DNA of 64,000 nucleotides from Luteimonas sp. J29. Lineage in GTDB: Bacteria > Pseudomonadota > Gammaproteobacteria > Xanthomonadales > Xanthomonadaceae. Under the pieces are notes generated by a model. It was given only the letters and a program-made list of their open reading frames with translations, made no database searches and was not told the origin of the DNA. Position 1 is the stretch's first letter. Every line of letters begins with the position of its first letter. The translations under genes were made by a program, and so were the position numbers. The DNA is taken from NCBI RefSeq assembly GCF_000472505.1, contig NZ_AWZR01000007.1, positions 62,001 through 126,000 of the forward strand, given 5' to 3'. This document shows positions 1 to 7,396 of the stretch, piece after piece.

Positions 1-235
1 TGGCGCGCCGCGGCGCCGCGTGCGCCTGCGCCAAGGCGTCCTCGAGCGAGCCGTCGTTGACCACCTGCACGCGCGAATTGCTGAGCCATGCGAACGGCGG
101 CAGTGCGACCCCGCGTTCGGCGAGCTGGCGGTAGCGCGCGACCACGGCGCTGCCGACCACGCCGGTGCCCAGCAGGGCGATGCGGCCGCCGCGCGTGCCG
201 GCGGCCGGGGTCGGGATCCTCGTCACCTTGCTCAT
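1..235 (-). CDS. hom: homoserine dehydrogenase, N-terminal part (cut by window edge)
   Basis: The first about 78 codons of a protein that continues beyond base 1. After a short leader it reads as a Rossmann nucleotide-binding strand, IALLGTGVVGSAVVARY, the N-terminal NAD(P)-binding motif of homoserine dehydrogenase, which reduces aspartate semialdehyde to homoserine. The start is fixed by an ATGA overlap: the hom ATG shares bases with the TGA of the upstream metB gene, so the two are probably translationally coupled. Position as third gene after metX and metB supports the call, because this enzyme makes the homoserine that MetX acylates. The identity rests on the N-terminus and context only, since the catalytic and any ACT domains lie outside the window. 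Confidence 0.8.
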   Translation of the reverse strand, partial: MSKVTRIPTPAAGTRGGRIALLGTGVVGSAVVARYRQLAERGVALPPFAWLSNSRVQVVNDGSLEDALAQAHAAPRRA

Positions 236-1464
236 GCGTCCACCCGCTGCAGCGCGTGGGCCTCCCCGGCGACGACCCGCGCGACCCGCTCGAGCGCCGC
301 GGCGAGGTCCGCCTGCAGGTCGGCCTGGGCCTCGATGCCGACCGACAGCCGCAGCAGCCCGTCCGGGATGCCGGCCGCGGCGCGGGCCTCGGGCGTCATC
401 GCCGCGTGGGTCATCGAGGCCGGGTGCGCGACCAGGCTCTCGACGCCGCCCAGTGACTCGGCCAGGGTGAAGTACTGCAGGCCGTCGACGAAGGCGCGCA
501 CCGCTTCGGTGCCGCCCTCGAGCTCCAGCGACAGCATCGCGCCGAAGCCGGCCTGCTGGCGCGCGGCCAGGGCATGGCCGGGGTGCGATTCCAGCCCCGG
601 GTAATGCACGCGCGCCACCGCCGGATGCGCCTGCAGCTGTTCGGCGATCGCCTGCGCGTTCTCCTGGTGCACGCGCAGGCGCGCATCGAGCGTGCGCAGG
701 CCACGCAGGGTCAGGAAGGCGTCGAACGGCGCGCCGGTGATGCCGAGCGCGTTCGCCCACCACGTCAGCCGCTCGTGCAGCTCGGCGCTGGCCGCCACCA
801 CCGCGCCGCCGACCACGTCGCTGTGGCCGTTGATGTACTTGGTGGTCGAGTGCACCACCACGTCGGCGCCGAACGCGATCGGCTTCTGCAGCGCCGGCGA
901 CAGGAAGGTGTTGTCGACCACCGCCAGCGCGCCGGCGCGGTGCGCGGCCTCGATCACGAAGCGCAGGTCGGTGATCCGCAGCAGCGGATTGGACGGGGTC
1001 TCGATCAGCACCAGCTTCGGCGACTGCGCCAGCGCCGCGGCCAGCGAGCGCGGATCGGTGAGGTCGGCGGTGACCAGGTTGAAATGGCCCTTGGCCGCGA
1101 GCGCGTTGAACAGGCGCCAGCTGCCGCCGTAGGCGTCGTGCGGCACCACCAGCGTATCGCCGGCCTCGAGCAGGGCGTGCAGCACCAGGGTGATCGCGCC
1201 CATGCCGGTGGCGGTGACCACGCCGCCGGCGCCGCCCTCGAGCCCCGCCAGGGCCTCGCCCAGCAGGTCGCGGGTGGGATTGCCGCTGCGGGTGTAGTCG
1301 TAGTCGCGCTTGTTGCCGAAGCCGTCGAAGCTGAAGTTGCTCGACAGCACCAGCGGCGGGGTGACGGCGCCGTGCGCGCGGTCGCAGTCGATCCCGGCGC
1401 GCACGGCGCGGGTGGCGGGACGACACCCGCCCGGCGTGGCGGCGGACGTGGGGCTGGCGGTCAT
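232..1464 (-). CDS. metB: cystathionine gamma-synthase / O-acylhomoserine sulfhydrylase-type PLP enzyme
   Basis: 410-residue member of the Cys/Met-metabolism PLP-dependent transferase family. It would join an O-acylhomoserine to cysteine (cystathionine gamma-synthase) or to sulfide, the second step of methionine synthesis in the cytoplasm. The PLP-binding lysine lies near residue 209 in HSTTKYINGH; the substrate-binding YDYTRSGNPTR motif is near the N-terminus and ETPSNPLL lies in the middle. The length is near the family's usual 380-420, with about 20 extra N-terminal residues. The stop overlaps hom by 4 bases and the start overlaps the metX stop by 4 bases (ATGA at both), so the three genes form one transcript under the upstream riboswitch. 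Sequence alone does not separate cystathionine synthase from direct sulfhydrylase activity. Confidence 0.9.
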   Translation of the reverse strand: MTASPTSAATPGGCRPATRAVRAGIDCDRAHGAVTPPLVLSSNFSFDGFGNKRDYDYTRSGNPTRDLLGEALAGLEGGAGGVVTATGMGAITLVLHALLEAGDTLVVPHDAYGGSWRLFNALAAKGHFNLVTADLTDPRSLAAALAQSPKLVLIETPSNPLLRITDLRFVIEAAHRAGALAVVDNTFLSPALQKPIAFGADVVVHSTTKYINGHSDVVGGAVVAASAELHERLTWWANALGITGAPFDAFLTLRGLRTLDARLRVHQENAQAIAEQLQAHPAVARVHYPGLESHPGHALAARQQAGFGAMLSLELEGGTEAVRAFVDGLQYFTLAESLGGVESLVAHPASMTHAAMTPEARAAAGIPDGLLRLSVGIEAQADLQADLAAALERVARVVAGEAHALQRVDA

Positions 1465-2513
1465 GCGGACTCTCCTTGTTGGCGCAGCACGCCGGCGAGA
1501 ATGGCGTCGATGCGGTCGGTTTCTTTCAGGAAGGCGTCGTGGCCGTAGGGCGAGCGCAGCACCCGCAGCTGGCCACGCGGGCCGAGGCCCTCGAACAGGG
1601 CCACCGAATCGGACAGCGGCACAAGGCGGTCACCCTCGACCGCCACCACCACCGTCGGTACCCGGACCTGGACAGGATCGACGCGGTGCAGGTCGATCGA
1701 TTCGGACAGCCGCAGCCAGGCGGTCACCGGCGTGCGCGCGACGAAACGCGCCCCGGCGACGTCGAGGTAGTCCTCGGCCGCCACCCGCACCCGGCCGTTG
1801 GCGACCTGGGCAGGCGCGTCGAAGCGCTCCTCGAACTCCTCGGGCGTGCGGTAGCTGAGCATCGCGAACTGGCGCGCCAGCGACAGGCCCTGCACGTCGG
1901 CGCACTGCAACTGCCCCAGCGCCACGGCCTTGCGCTGCAGCGCGCGCCAGGCGGCGGCGTAGGGATGCGCGCGGTGCGCGCCGCTGACCGCGACCAGCGC
2001 CGCGAGCCGCTCCGGATGCCGGGCGGCGACCTGCAGCCCCACCAGGGCGCCGTACGAATAGCCCACGAAGGCCTGCAGCCGCCCGATGCCCAGCGCGTCG
2101 AGCAGCAGGGCGACGGCGTCGGCCTGGTCGGTGGTGTCGATCGGCGCGTCGAGGCGGCCGTCCGCGCCGACGTAGTCGAAGCCGAGCACGCGCACCTGCG
2201 CGGGATCGAGCGTGCGCCCGGCGCGCACCAGGTCGCCGGCCCAGCCGGGTTCGGGGAATTCGGGATTGGCGCTGACGTGGCGGTGGGCGGAGATCCCGCC
2301 GGCCACCAGCACCACCGGGGCGCCCTCGGGCCCGGCGAGCTCCCACGCGATCCGCACCCGCGGCGTGCCGCCGTGGCGCAGCGCCAGAGTGGCCTCGAAC
2401 TCGCCCCGGCGCGCGGCCGCCCCGGCAACGGCCGGCACGGAAGCGGCGGCCTGGGCCGGCGGCGCGGCGGCCTCGACGGGCAGGATGCGGGCGGTGGGAT
2501 CGGCAAGGCTCAT
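1461..2513 (-). CDS. metX: homoserine O-acyltransferase, MetX type (probably O-succinyl)
   Basis: 350-residue alpha/beta-hydrolase of the homoserine O-acyltransferase family, which activates homoserine with an acyl-CoA as the committing step of methionine synthesis. It shows an oxyanion region near GGISAHRHV, a nucleophile elbow GYSYGALVG with the serine near residue 154, a late acid in VEGDRLVPL and a histidine in YGHDAFL. Many acetyltransferase MetX proteins carry GGSMGG at the elbow; the GYSYGA form is typical of the Xanthomonadaceae branch, where succinyl-CoA is thought to be used, but the acyl donor cannot be proved here. The open frame extends upstream to base 2669, but that stretch runs through the riboswitch leader, so ATG 2513 was chosen. 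A GGAA precedes it by 5 bases. First gene of metX-metB-hom. Confidence 0.9.
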   Translation of the reverse strand: MSLADPTARILPVEAAAPPAQAAASVPAVAGAAARRGEFEATLALRHGGTPRVRIAWELAGPEGAPVVLVAGGISAHRHVSANPEFPEPGWAGDLVRAGRTLDPAQVRVLGFDYVGADGRLDAPIDTTDQADAVALLLDALGIGRLQAFVGYSYGALVGLQVAARHPERLAALVAVSGAHRAHPYAAAWRALQRKAVALGQLQCADVQGLSLARQFAMLSYRTPEEFEERFDAPAQVANGRVRVAAEDYLDVAGARFVARTPVTAWLRLSESIDLHRVDPVQVRVPTVVVAVEGDRLVPLSDSVALFEGLGPRGQLRVLRSPYGHDAFLKETDRIDAILAGVLRQQGESA

Positions 2514-2518
2514 GGCGG

Positions 2519-2561
2519 TTCCGGTCGGGCGCTGCCAGCGAGTGCATGCGGGGACCGGAAG
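2519..2561 (-). promoter_or_regulatory. metX: riboswitch expression platform: anti-RBS hairpin before metX
   Basis: On the minus strand UUCCGGUC (2560-2553) is perfectly complementary to GACCGGAA (2526-2519), which contains the GGAA Shine-Dalgarno-like sequence of metX. Between them lies a small nested hairpin (CGCU/AGCG). The same 5' strand can instead pair, over 8 bases, with ACCGGAAG at 2627-2620, the 3' edge of the SAM-I aptamer. The two pairings exclude each other, as expected for a switch that hides the ribosome-binding site when SAM is bound. No T-run follows a hairpin here, so control looks translational rather than by transcription termination. Confidence 0.65.
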
Positions 2562-2614
2562 GGCCGGCAGCGCCGGCCAGATGCCTGTCGACCACCTTGC
2601 CGGGGCGACACGCA

Positions 2615-2737
2615 ACCATCTTCCGGTGGACGCACAGGTCCCCGCAGGACTTGGCACCGCGACGGGCACGGCCAGTGGCCGTTCCCATCAGGTTGCCCCG
2701 GCGTCTCAGGGCCTGTCCCTCAGCCGGTCTCGATGGA
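2615..2737 (-). promoter_or_regulatory. SAM-I (S-box) riboswitch aptamer
   Basis: Read on the minus strand, the leader of metX contains the ordered S-box core: GAGACCGG, then GAGGGA, GCCC and a GA-rich kink-turn, GGGGCAACC, a variable P3 arm, GGTGCCAA and GTCC, and finally GGAAGATGG. The closing helix P1 forms from CCATC (2736-2732) and GATGG (2620-2616). Known S-box RNAs bind S-adenosylmethionine and switch off methionine genes. Here it lies 102 bases before the metX start, exactly where expected, and begins just at the predicted transcription start. It should repress metX-metB-hom when SAM is plentiful. Confidence 0.9.
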
Positions 2738-2745
2738 TGCCGCGC

Positions 2746-2774
2746 AGATTGCATGCGCCGCCGGCGTTTGTCAA
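2746..2774 (-). promoter_or_regulatory. sigma70-like promoter of the metX operon
   Basis: A perfect TTGACA -35 box (2774-2769) is followed, after 17 bases, by CAATCT (2751-2746), a weak -10. The predicted start of transcription near 2739 coincides with the first bases of the SAM-I aptamer, which supports the assignment. A palindrome directly upstream touches the -35 box. Confidence 0.6.
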
Positions 2775-2797
2775 TCGCTTCATGCCGATGAAGCGAT
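2774..2797 (-). promoter_or_regulatory. 24-bp palindromic operator at the metX promoter
   Basis: Perfect inverted repeat with 10-bp arms ATCGCTTCAT and ATGAAGCGAT separated by 4 bases (GCCG), abutting the -35 box. A related element, matching at 17 of 24 positions, overlaps the leader of metK at 59358-59381. Both genes belong to methionine/SAM metabolism, so this is a likely site for a shared dimeric regulator, possibly an ArsR-family SahR-like protein. The regulator is not in the window. Confidence 0.7.
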
Positions 2798-2832
2798 ATG
2801 CGTTCCGGACCAGGCCTGGGCGATAATGGGCC

Positions 2833-3921
2833 ATGCGTACTGCCCTCCCCCTCCTGGCCGCCCTGGTGCTGGCCGCCTGCGCGACGCGCACGATCCCGGT
2901 CCAGGCCCCCGGCCCCGCGGCCGCCGCTGGCGCGACCACCGTCGCCGAGACCTTCCTGACCATCGAGAACCCCGGCGACGAGCTGGACTCGCTGGCCACC
3001 TGGCCGACCGAGGACGGCCGGGTGTGGCTGGTCGCGAGCGCCAAGAACGTGCACCAGCTGGTGGTGTTCGACGCCGACAGCGGCGAGCTGCTGCAGCGCG
3101 TCGGCGGGCGCGGCGACGCTCCGGGCCGGTTCCTGCGGCCCAATGGCGTGTTCGTGCACGGCGACCTGCTGCTGGTATCGGAGCGCGACAACCGCCGCGT
3201 GCAGATGCTCGCCCTGCCGGGATTCGAGCCGCTCGGCAGCTTCGGCGAGGGCCTGCTGCGCAGCCCCTACGGGGTATGGGCCTACGAGGCCGCGCCGGGC
3301 GAACTGCACGTGTACGTCACCGACAGCTTCATGCTCGGCGCCGCCTACGACATCGTTCCGCCGCTGGACGAGCTGGACCGCCGCGTGCGGCGGTTCCGGA
3401 TCCGGCTCGACGACGGCGGCCATCCCCGGGCCGAGCCGATCGACACGTTCGGCGACACCAGCGAGGCCGCGGCGCTGCGCATGGTCGAATCGCTCGCCGG
3501 CGACCCGGTGCACGACCGGCTGCTGGTGGCCGACGAACACCGCGGCCACGGCACCGCGCTGCGCGAATACACGCTCGACGGCCGCTATACCGGCGGCGGT
3601 GTCGCGCCGGGCGTGTTCACCGCCGAGCCGGAAGGCCTCGCGCTCTGGGCCTGCACCGCCGAGTCGGGCTACTGGATCGCGGCCGACCAGCTGCACCCGC
3701 GCACCGTGTTCCGGGTGTTCGACCGCACCACGCTCGCACCACGCGGCCAGTTCTCCGGCACGGTCACCGGCTGGACCGACGGCGTCGCCCTGCACGCCAG
3801 CCCCACCGCGCGCTTCCCCGCCGGCGCGCTGTACGCGGTCCACCACGACCGCGCCGTGGCCGCGTTCGACCTGCGCGACATCGTGGCCGCGCTGCAGCTG
3901 GATCCGGCCTGCCTGGAATGA
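2833..3921 (+). CDS. beta-propeller (phytase-like / NHL-type) lipoprotein
   Basis: 362-residue predicted lipoprotein. The N-terminus MRTALPLLAALVLAAC is a signal peptide ending in a lipobox (LAAC), so Cys16 should be lipidated. The rest shows repeating propeller-like blades such as QLVVFDADSGELLQRVGG, PNGVFVHGDLLLVSERDNRRVQ and FRVFDRTTLAPRGQF. The segment EPEGLALW and the overall organisation resemble the beta-propeller phytase (3-phytase) superfamily found in several Xanthomonadaceae, but calcium and phosphate ligands were not verified, so phytase activity is only a possibility. Its stop overlaps the next gene by 4 bases, making a two-gene envelope operon divergent from the metX operon. Confidence 0.6.
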   Translation: MRTALPLLAALVLAACATRTIPVQAPGPAAAAGATTVAETFLTIENPGDELDSLATWPTEDGRVWLVASAKNVHQLVVFDADSGELLQRVGGRGDAPGRFLRPNGVFVHGDLLLVSERDNRRVQMLALPGFEPLGSFGEGLLRSPYGVWAYEAAPGELHVYVTDSFMLGAAYDIVPPLDELDRRVRRFRIRLDDGGHPRAEPIDTFGDTSEAAALRMVESLAGDPVHDRLLVADEHRGHGTALREYTLDGRYTGGGVAPGVFTAEPEGLALWACTAESGYWIAADQLHPRTVFRVFDRTTLAPRGQFSGTVTGWTDGVALHASPTARFPAGALYAVHHDRAVAAFDLRDIVAALQLDPACLE

Positions 3922-4823
3922 AGCCCGCGCGGGCCGGCGCTGTCGCCCTGGCGCTGCTGGCCGCCGCGGCCCCGGCAGGGGCGCAGTCGCTGCGCTGGTC
4001 CGACTTCCGCGACCCGCGACCGGGCGTCGCGTCATCGACCCCGGCCGGCACAGGTCCTCGCGCCGGGGGCTTCACGACGTCCGGGGGCGCGCGGCTGCGC
4101 CTCGTGCAGCGGGACGACGGGGTGGAAGCCTGGGTCGACAATCCGCTTGCCGGGCCGGTCGAGGCGATGCTGCACGCCGACGAAGCGGTGCCGGGCAGCG
4201 ATCCCCCCCTGCCCGCCCGCGGCACCGTGCCCGCGCAGTCGGGGGCGCTGCTGGCGCGCCTGCCGCACGCCCGCCCAAGGCTGCGGCTGGAGGCGGTCCC
4301 GGGCAGCCCCAACGCGCGACCCCGCGACGTGGAGTACGGCTGGCCACTGCGGACCGGCAGCCTGCGCATCCAGCAGGCCTGGGGCGGCAGGTACAGCCAT
4401 GCCGACGATGCCAACCGGTACGCGGTGGACCTGGCCGCGCCGGCCGGCACCCCCGTCCTGGCGGCGCGCGAAGGGGTGGTGATGCAGGCCGAGGGCGGTT
4501 TCCCGGACGTCGCGGCGGGCGGCGACGAGGCGCCGGGCGATCGCGCCAACTTCGTCCGCGTCCTGCACGACGACGGCACCATGGCCCTGTACGCGCACCT
4601 GCAGCGCGGCGGTGTGCTGGTGGAACCGGGCCGGCGCGTGCGCCGCGGCGACGCGATCGGACTGTCGGGCAACAGCGGCCGCAGCACCGCGCCGCACCTG
4701 CACTTCGTGGTCCAGGCCAACCGCGGCATGCGCCTGCACTCGCTGCCGTTCCGCATGTTCGGGCCGCAGGGGATCCTGCGCTTCCGCGAAACGCCACCGG
4801 ACGACGCGCCGCCCTCCCCTTGA
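3918..4823 (+). CDS. M23 family (LytM-like) metallopeptidase, exported
   Basis: 301-residue exported protein with a signal peptide in the first 23 residues, ending ...APAGAQ. The C-terminal half is an M23/LytM domain: a zinc-site segment YSHADDANRYAVDLA followed by PAGTPVLAAREGVV, and the second motif PHLHFVVQ. In this subfamily the usual HxGxD is replaced by an RYAVD form with the histidine placed earlier. M23 enzymes cut peptidoglycan or other envelope peptides, or act as LytM activators when degenerate; here the HLH motif is intact. ATG 3918 is chosen because it overlaps the stop of the preceding lipoprotein gene (ATGA) and gives a complete signal peptide. The longer open frame upstream is the antisense shadow of metX. 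Confidence 0.85.
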   Translation: MKPARAGAVALALLAAAAPAGAQSLRWSDFRDPRPGVASSTPAGTGPRAGGFTTSGGARLRLVQRDDGVEAWVDNPLAGPVEAMLHADEAVPGSDPPLPARGTVPAQSGALLARLPHARPRLRLEAVPGSPNARPRDVEYGWPLRTGSLRIQQAWGGRYSHADDANRYAVDLAAPAGTPVLAAREGVVMQAEGGFPDVAAGGDEAPGDRANFVRVLHDDGTMALYAHLQRGGVLVEPGRRVRRGDAIGLSGNSGRSTAPHLHFVVQANRGMRLHSLPFRMFGPQGILRFRETPPDDAPPSP

Positions 4824-4925
4824 GGACCCGGCGTGCGCGGGCCGCCGCAGGTGGCCCGCATCCCGGAGTCCGTATAATCCGCGGCCTCCCCACACCGTCC
4901 CGACGCCACCGCGGCGGGTCAGGCC

Positions 4926-6527
4926 ATGCCCGACGTTTCCACAGAAGCCGCGCGCCGGCGCACCTTCGCCATCATCTCCCACCCCGACGCGGGCAAGACC
5001 ACGCTGACCGAGAAGCTGCTGCTGTTCGGCGGCGCGATCCAGATGGCCGGGTCGGTGAAGTCGCGCAAGACCGCGCGCCACGCCACCTCCGACTGGATGG
5101 CGCTGGAGAAGGAGCGCGGGATCTCGGTCACCTCGTCGGTGATGCAGTTCCCCTACGAGGGCCGCATCATCAACCTGCTTGACACCCCCGGCCACGCCGA
5201 CTTCGGCGAGGACACCTACCGCGTGCTTACCGCGGTGGACAGCGCGCTGATGGTGATCGACGTAGCCAAGGGCGTGGAGGAACGCACGATCAAGCTCATG
5301 GAGGTGTGCCGCATGCGCGACACGCCGATCATGACCTTCATCAACAAGCTCGACCGCGAGGGCAAGGATCCGATCGAGCTGCTGGACGAGGTCGAGAGCG
5401 TGCTGAAGATCCAGTGCGCGCCGGTCACCTGGCCGATCGGCATGGGCCAGCGCCTGAAGGGCGTGGTCCACCTGCTCACCGGCGAGGTGCACCTGTACGA
5501 ACAGGGTCGCAGCTTCACCCGCCAGGACTCGACCATCTTCCCCTCGCTCGACGCCCCCGGCCTGGAGGAGAAGATTGGCAGCGAGATGCTGGCCAGCCTG
5601 CGCGACGAGCTGGAACTGGTGCAGGGCGCGGCCGATCCGTTCGACAAGGACAAGTACCTGCGCGGCGAGCAGACCCCGGTGTTCTTCGGCTCGGGCGTGA
5701 ACAACTTCGGCGTGCAGCCGCTGCTGGACTTCTTCGTCGAGCACGCGCCCTCGCCGCGGCCACGCGCCACCACCAGCCGCGAGGTCCGGCCCGACGAGGA
5801 AAAGCTGACCGGATTCGTGTTCAAGATCCAGGCCAACATGGACCCGCAGCACCGCGACCGCGTGGCATTCATGCGCGTGTGCTCGGGCCGCTTCACCGCC
5901 GGCATGAAGGCCTTCCACGTGCGCAGCGGCAAGGAGGTCAAGCTGGCCAATGCCCTGACCTTCATGGCCAGCGACCGCGAGATCGCCGCCGAGGCCTGGC
6001 CGGGCGATGTCATCGGCATCCACAACCACGGCACCATCGCGATCGGCGACACCTTCACCGAAGGCGAGCAGCTCTCCTTCACCGGCATCCCGAACTTCGC
6101 GCCGGAGCTGTTCCGCCGCGCCCGCCTGCGCGATCCGCTCAAGCTCAAGCAGCTGCAGAAGGGCCTGGCCCAGCTCTCGGAGGAAGGCGCGACCCAGTTC
6201 TTCCGCCCGCTGATGAGCAACGACCTGATCCTCGGCGCGGTGGGCGTGCTGCAGTTCGACGTGGTCGCCTACCGGCTCAAGGACGAGTACGGCGTCGACG
6301 CGATCTTCGAGCCGGTGCAGGTCGCCACCGCCCGCTGGGTGAAGTGCGAGGACGAGAAGACGCTCGTGGAGTTCCGCGACAAGCACGCGATGAACCTGGC
6401 CATCGACGCCGCCGGCGAACTGGTCTACCTGGCGCCGACCCGGGTCAACCTGCAGCTGGCCGAGGAACGCTCGCCGGCGGTCCGGTTCCTGGCCACCCGC
6501 GAGCACGCGCACGCCGTCGCGGCCTGA
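4926..6527 (+). CDS. prfC: peptide chain release factor 3
   Basis: 533-residue translational GTPase that recycles RF1/RF2 from the ribosome. The G1 motif [14 protein letters not shown] is at the N-terminus, followed by the switch region [19 protein letters not shown] typical of RF3, G3 as DTPGHADF and G4 as NKLD. The length agrees with the usual 525-535. The start ATG follows a GGGTCAGGCC leader without a strong Shine-Dalgarno, but the N-terminus aligns with the family's typical one. Single gene, with about 100 bases on its upstream side; a GC hairpin (GGCGGG/CCCGCC) without a T-run follows the stop. Confidence 0.97.
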   Translation: MPDVSTEAARRRTFAIISHPDAGKTTLTEKLLLFGGAIQMAGSVKSRKTARHATSDWMALEKERGISVTSSVMQFPYEGRIINLLDTPGHADFGEDTYRVLTAVDSALMVIDVAKGVEERTIKLMEVCRMRDTPIMTFINKLDREGKDPIELLDEVESVLKIQCAPVTWPIGMGQRLKGVVHLLTGEVHLYEQGRSFTRQDSTIFPSLDAPGLEEKIGSEMLASLRDELELVQGAADPFDKDKYLRGEQTPVFFGSGVNNFGVQPLLDFFVEHAPSPRPRATTSREVRPDEEKLTGFVFKIQANMDPQHRDRVAFMRVCSGRFTAGMKAFHVRSGKEVKLANALTFMASDREIAAEAWPGDVIGIHNHGTIAIGDTFTEGEQLSFTGIPNFAPELFRRARLRDPLKLKQLQKGLAQLSEEGATQFFRPLMSNDLILGAVGVLQFDVVAYRLKDEYGVDAIFEPVQVATARWVKCEDEKTLVEFRDKHAMNLAIDAAGELVYLAPTRVNLQLAEERSPAVRFLATREHAHAVAA

Positions 6528-6624
6528 TCCGGCGGCGGGTCAACCCGCCCGGCGGCCTGAGCACGGATTGAATGCGGATGGCGCGCGCCGCCCGCGCCGG
6601 CGCCAATGCGCTAACGTATGGAGC

Positions 6625-7320
6625 GTGGGCAGTCCCTCCGGCGAGCTTCAGGATCCGCGCCAGCAGGTGCGTGAGCGCCGCCTGGCGCTGCGCCTGGCGC
6701 GCGTGCGCGACGAGATCGCCAGCGCCCTGACCCACGGCGTCGGCGCGGCCGCCGCGCTCGCCGGTGGCGCGGTGCTGATCACCTTGGCCGCCATCCACGG
6801 CGACGCCTGGCAGCTCGGCGCCGCGATCGTGTTCGGCGTCTCGCTGCTGCTGCTCTACCTGGCCTCCACCCTCTACCACGCCATCCGGCACCCGGTCGCC
6901 AAGGGCCGGCTCAAGGTCTTCGACCACTGCGCGATCTACCTGCTGATCGCCGGCACCTACACGCCCTTCACCCTGGTCGGCCTGCGCGGCCGCTGGGGCT
7001 GGGGACTGTTCATCGCGATCTGGACCCTGGCCCTGGCGGGCGTCGTCTTCAAGCTGTTCTACACCGGCCGCTTCAAGCGCCTGTCTACCGCGATCTACGT
7101 GGCCATGGGCTGGCTGGTGCTGGTGGCGATCAAGCCGGTGATGGCCTCGCTCGATGCCTGGACCTTCGGCTGGCTGATCGCCGGCGGCGTGTTCTACACC
7201 CTGGGCACCTACTTCTACCACCGCGAGTCGATTCCCTACGCGCACGCGATCTGGCACCTGTTCTGCATCGCCGGCAGCGTCTGCCACTACGTGGCGGTGA
7301 TGGCGCAGGTGGTGCCCTGA
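6625..7320 (+). CDS. hemolysin III / PAQR-family membrane protein
   Basis: About 231 residues from GTG 6625, with seven predicted membrane segments. It has the PAQR/HlyIII histidine and aspartate pattern: STLYHAI after the second segment, DHCAIYLLIAGTYTPF in the middle and HAIWHLFCIAGSVCHY at the end, the probable zinc-binding set. Bacterial members of this family (YqfA, hemolysin III) are inner-membrane proteins of uncertain function; the hemolysin name is historical. An in-frame ATG at 6568 gives 250 residues, but the added part is Arg-rich and unlike the family, and GGAG lies just before the GTG. The start is therefore uncertain. Transcribed alone between prfC and the AsmA gene. Confidence 0.85.
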   Translation: MGSPSGELQDPRQQVRERRLALRLARVRDEIASALTHGVGAAAALAGGAVLITLAAIHGDAWQLGAAIVFGVSLLLLYLASTLYHAIRHPVAKGRLKVFDHCAIYLLIAGTYTPFTLVGLRGRWGWGLFIAIWTLALAGVVFKLFYTGRFKRLSTAIYVAMGWLVLVAIKPVMASLDAWTFGWLIAGGVFYTLGTYFYHRESIPYAHAIWHLFCIAGSVCHYVAVMAQVVP

Positions 7321-7396
7321 CCACGCCCGCTTCGCGAAACTGAACCTTCGCGCCGCGTTCGCGCGGGGATGACGCCGCGCGCGCAAGCCTAGCGGC

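Noticed and set aside
1476-3917. Long plus-strand open frame running into the M23 peptidase gene
   Set aside because: It is antisense to metX and to the riboswitch leader and shows no protein motif before the signal peptide at 3918; only the last 301 codons are real.
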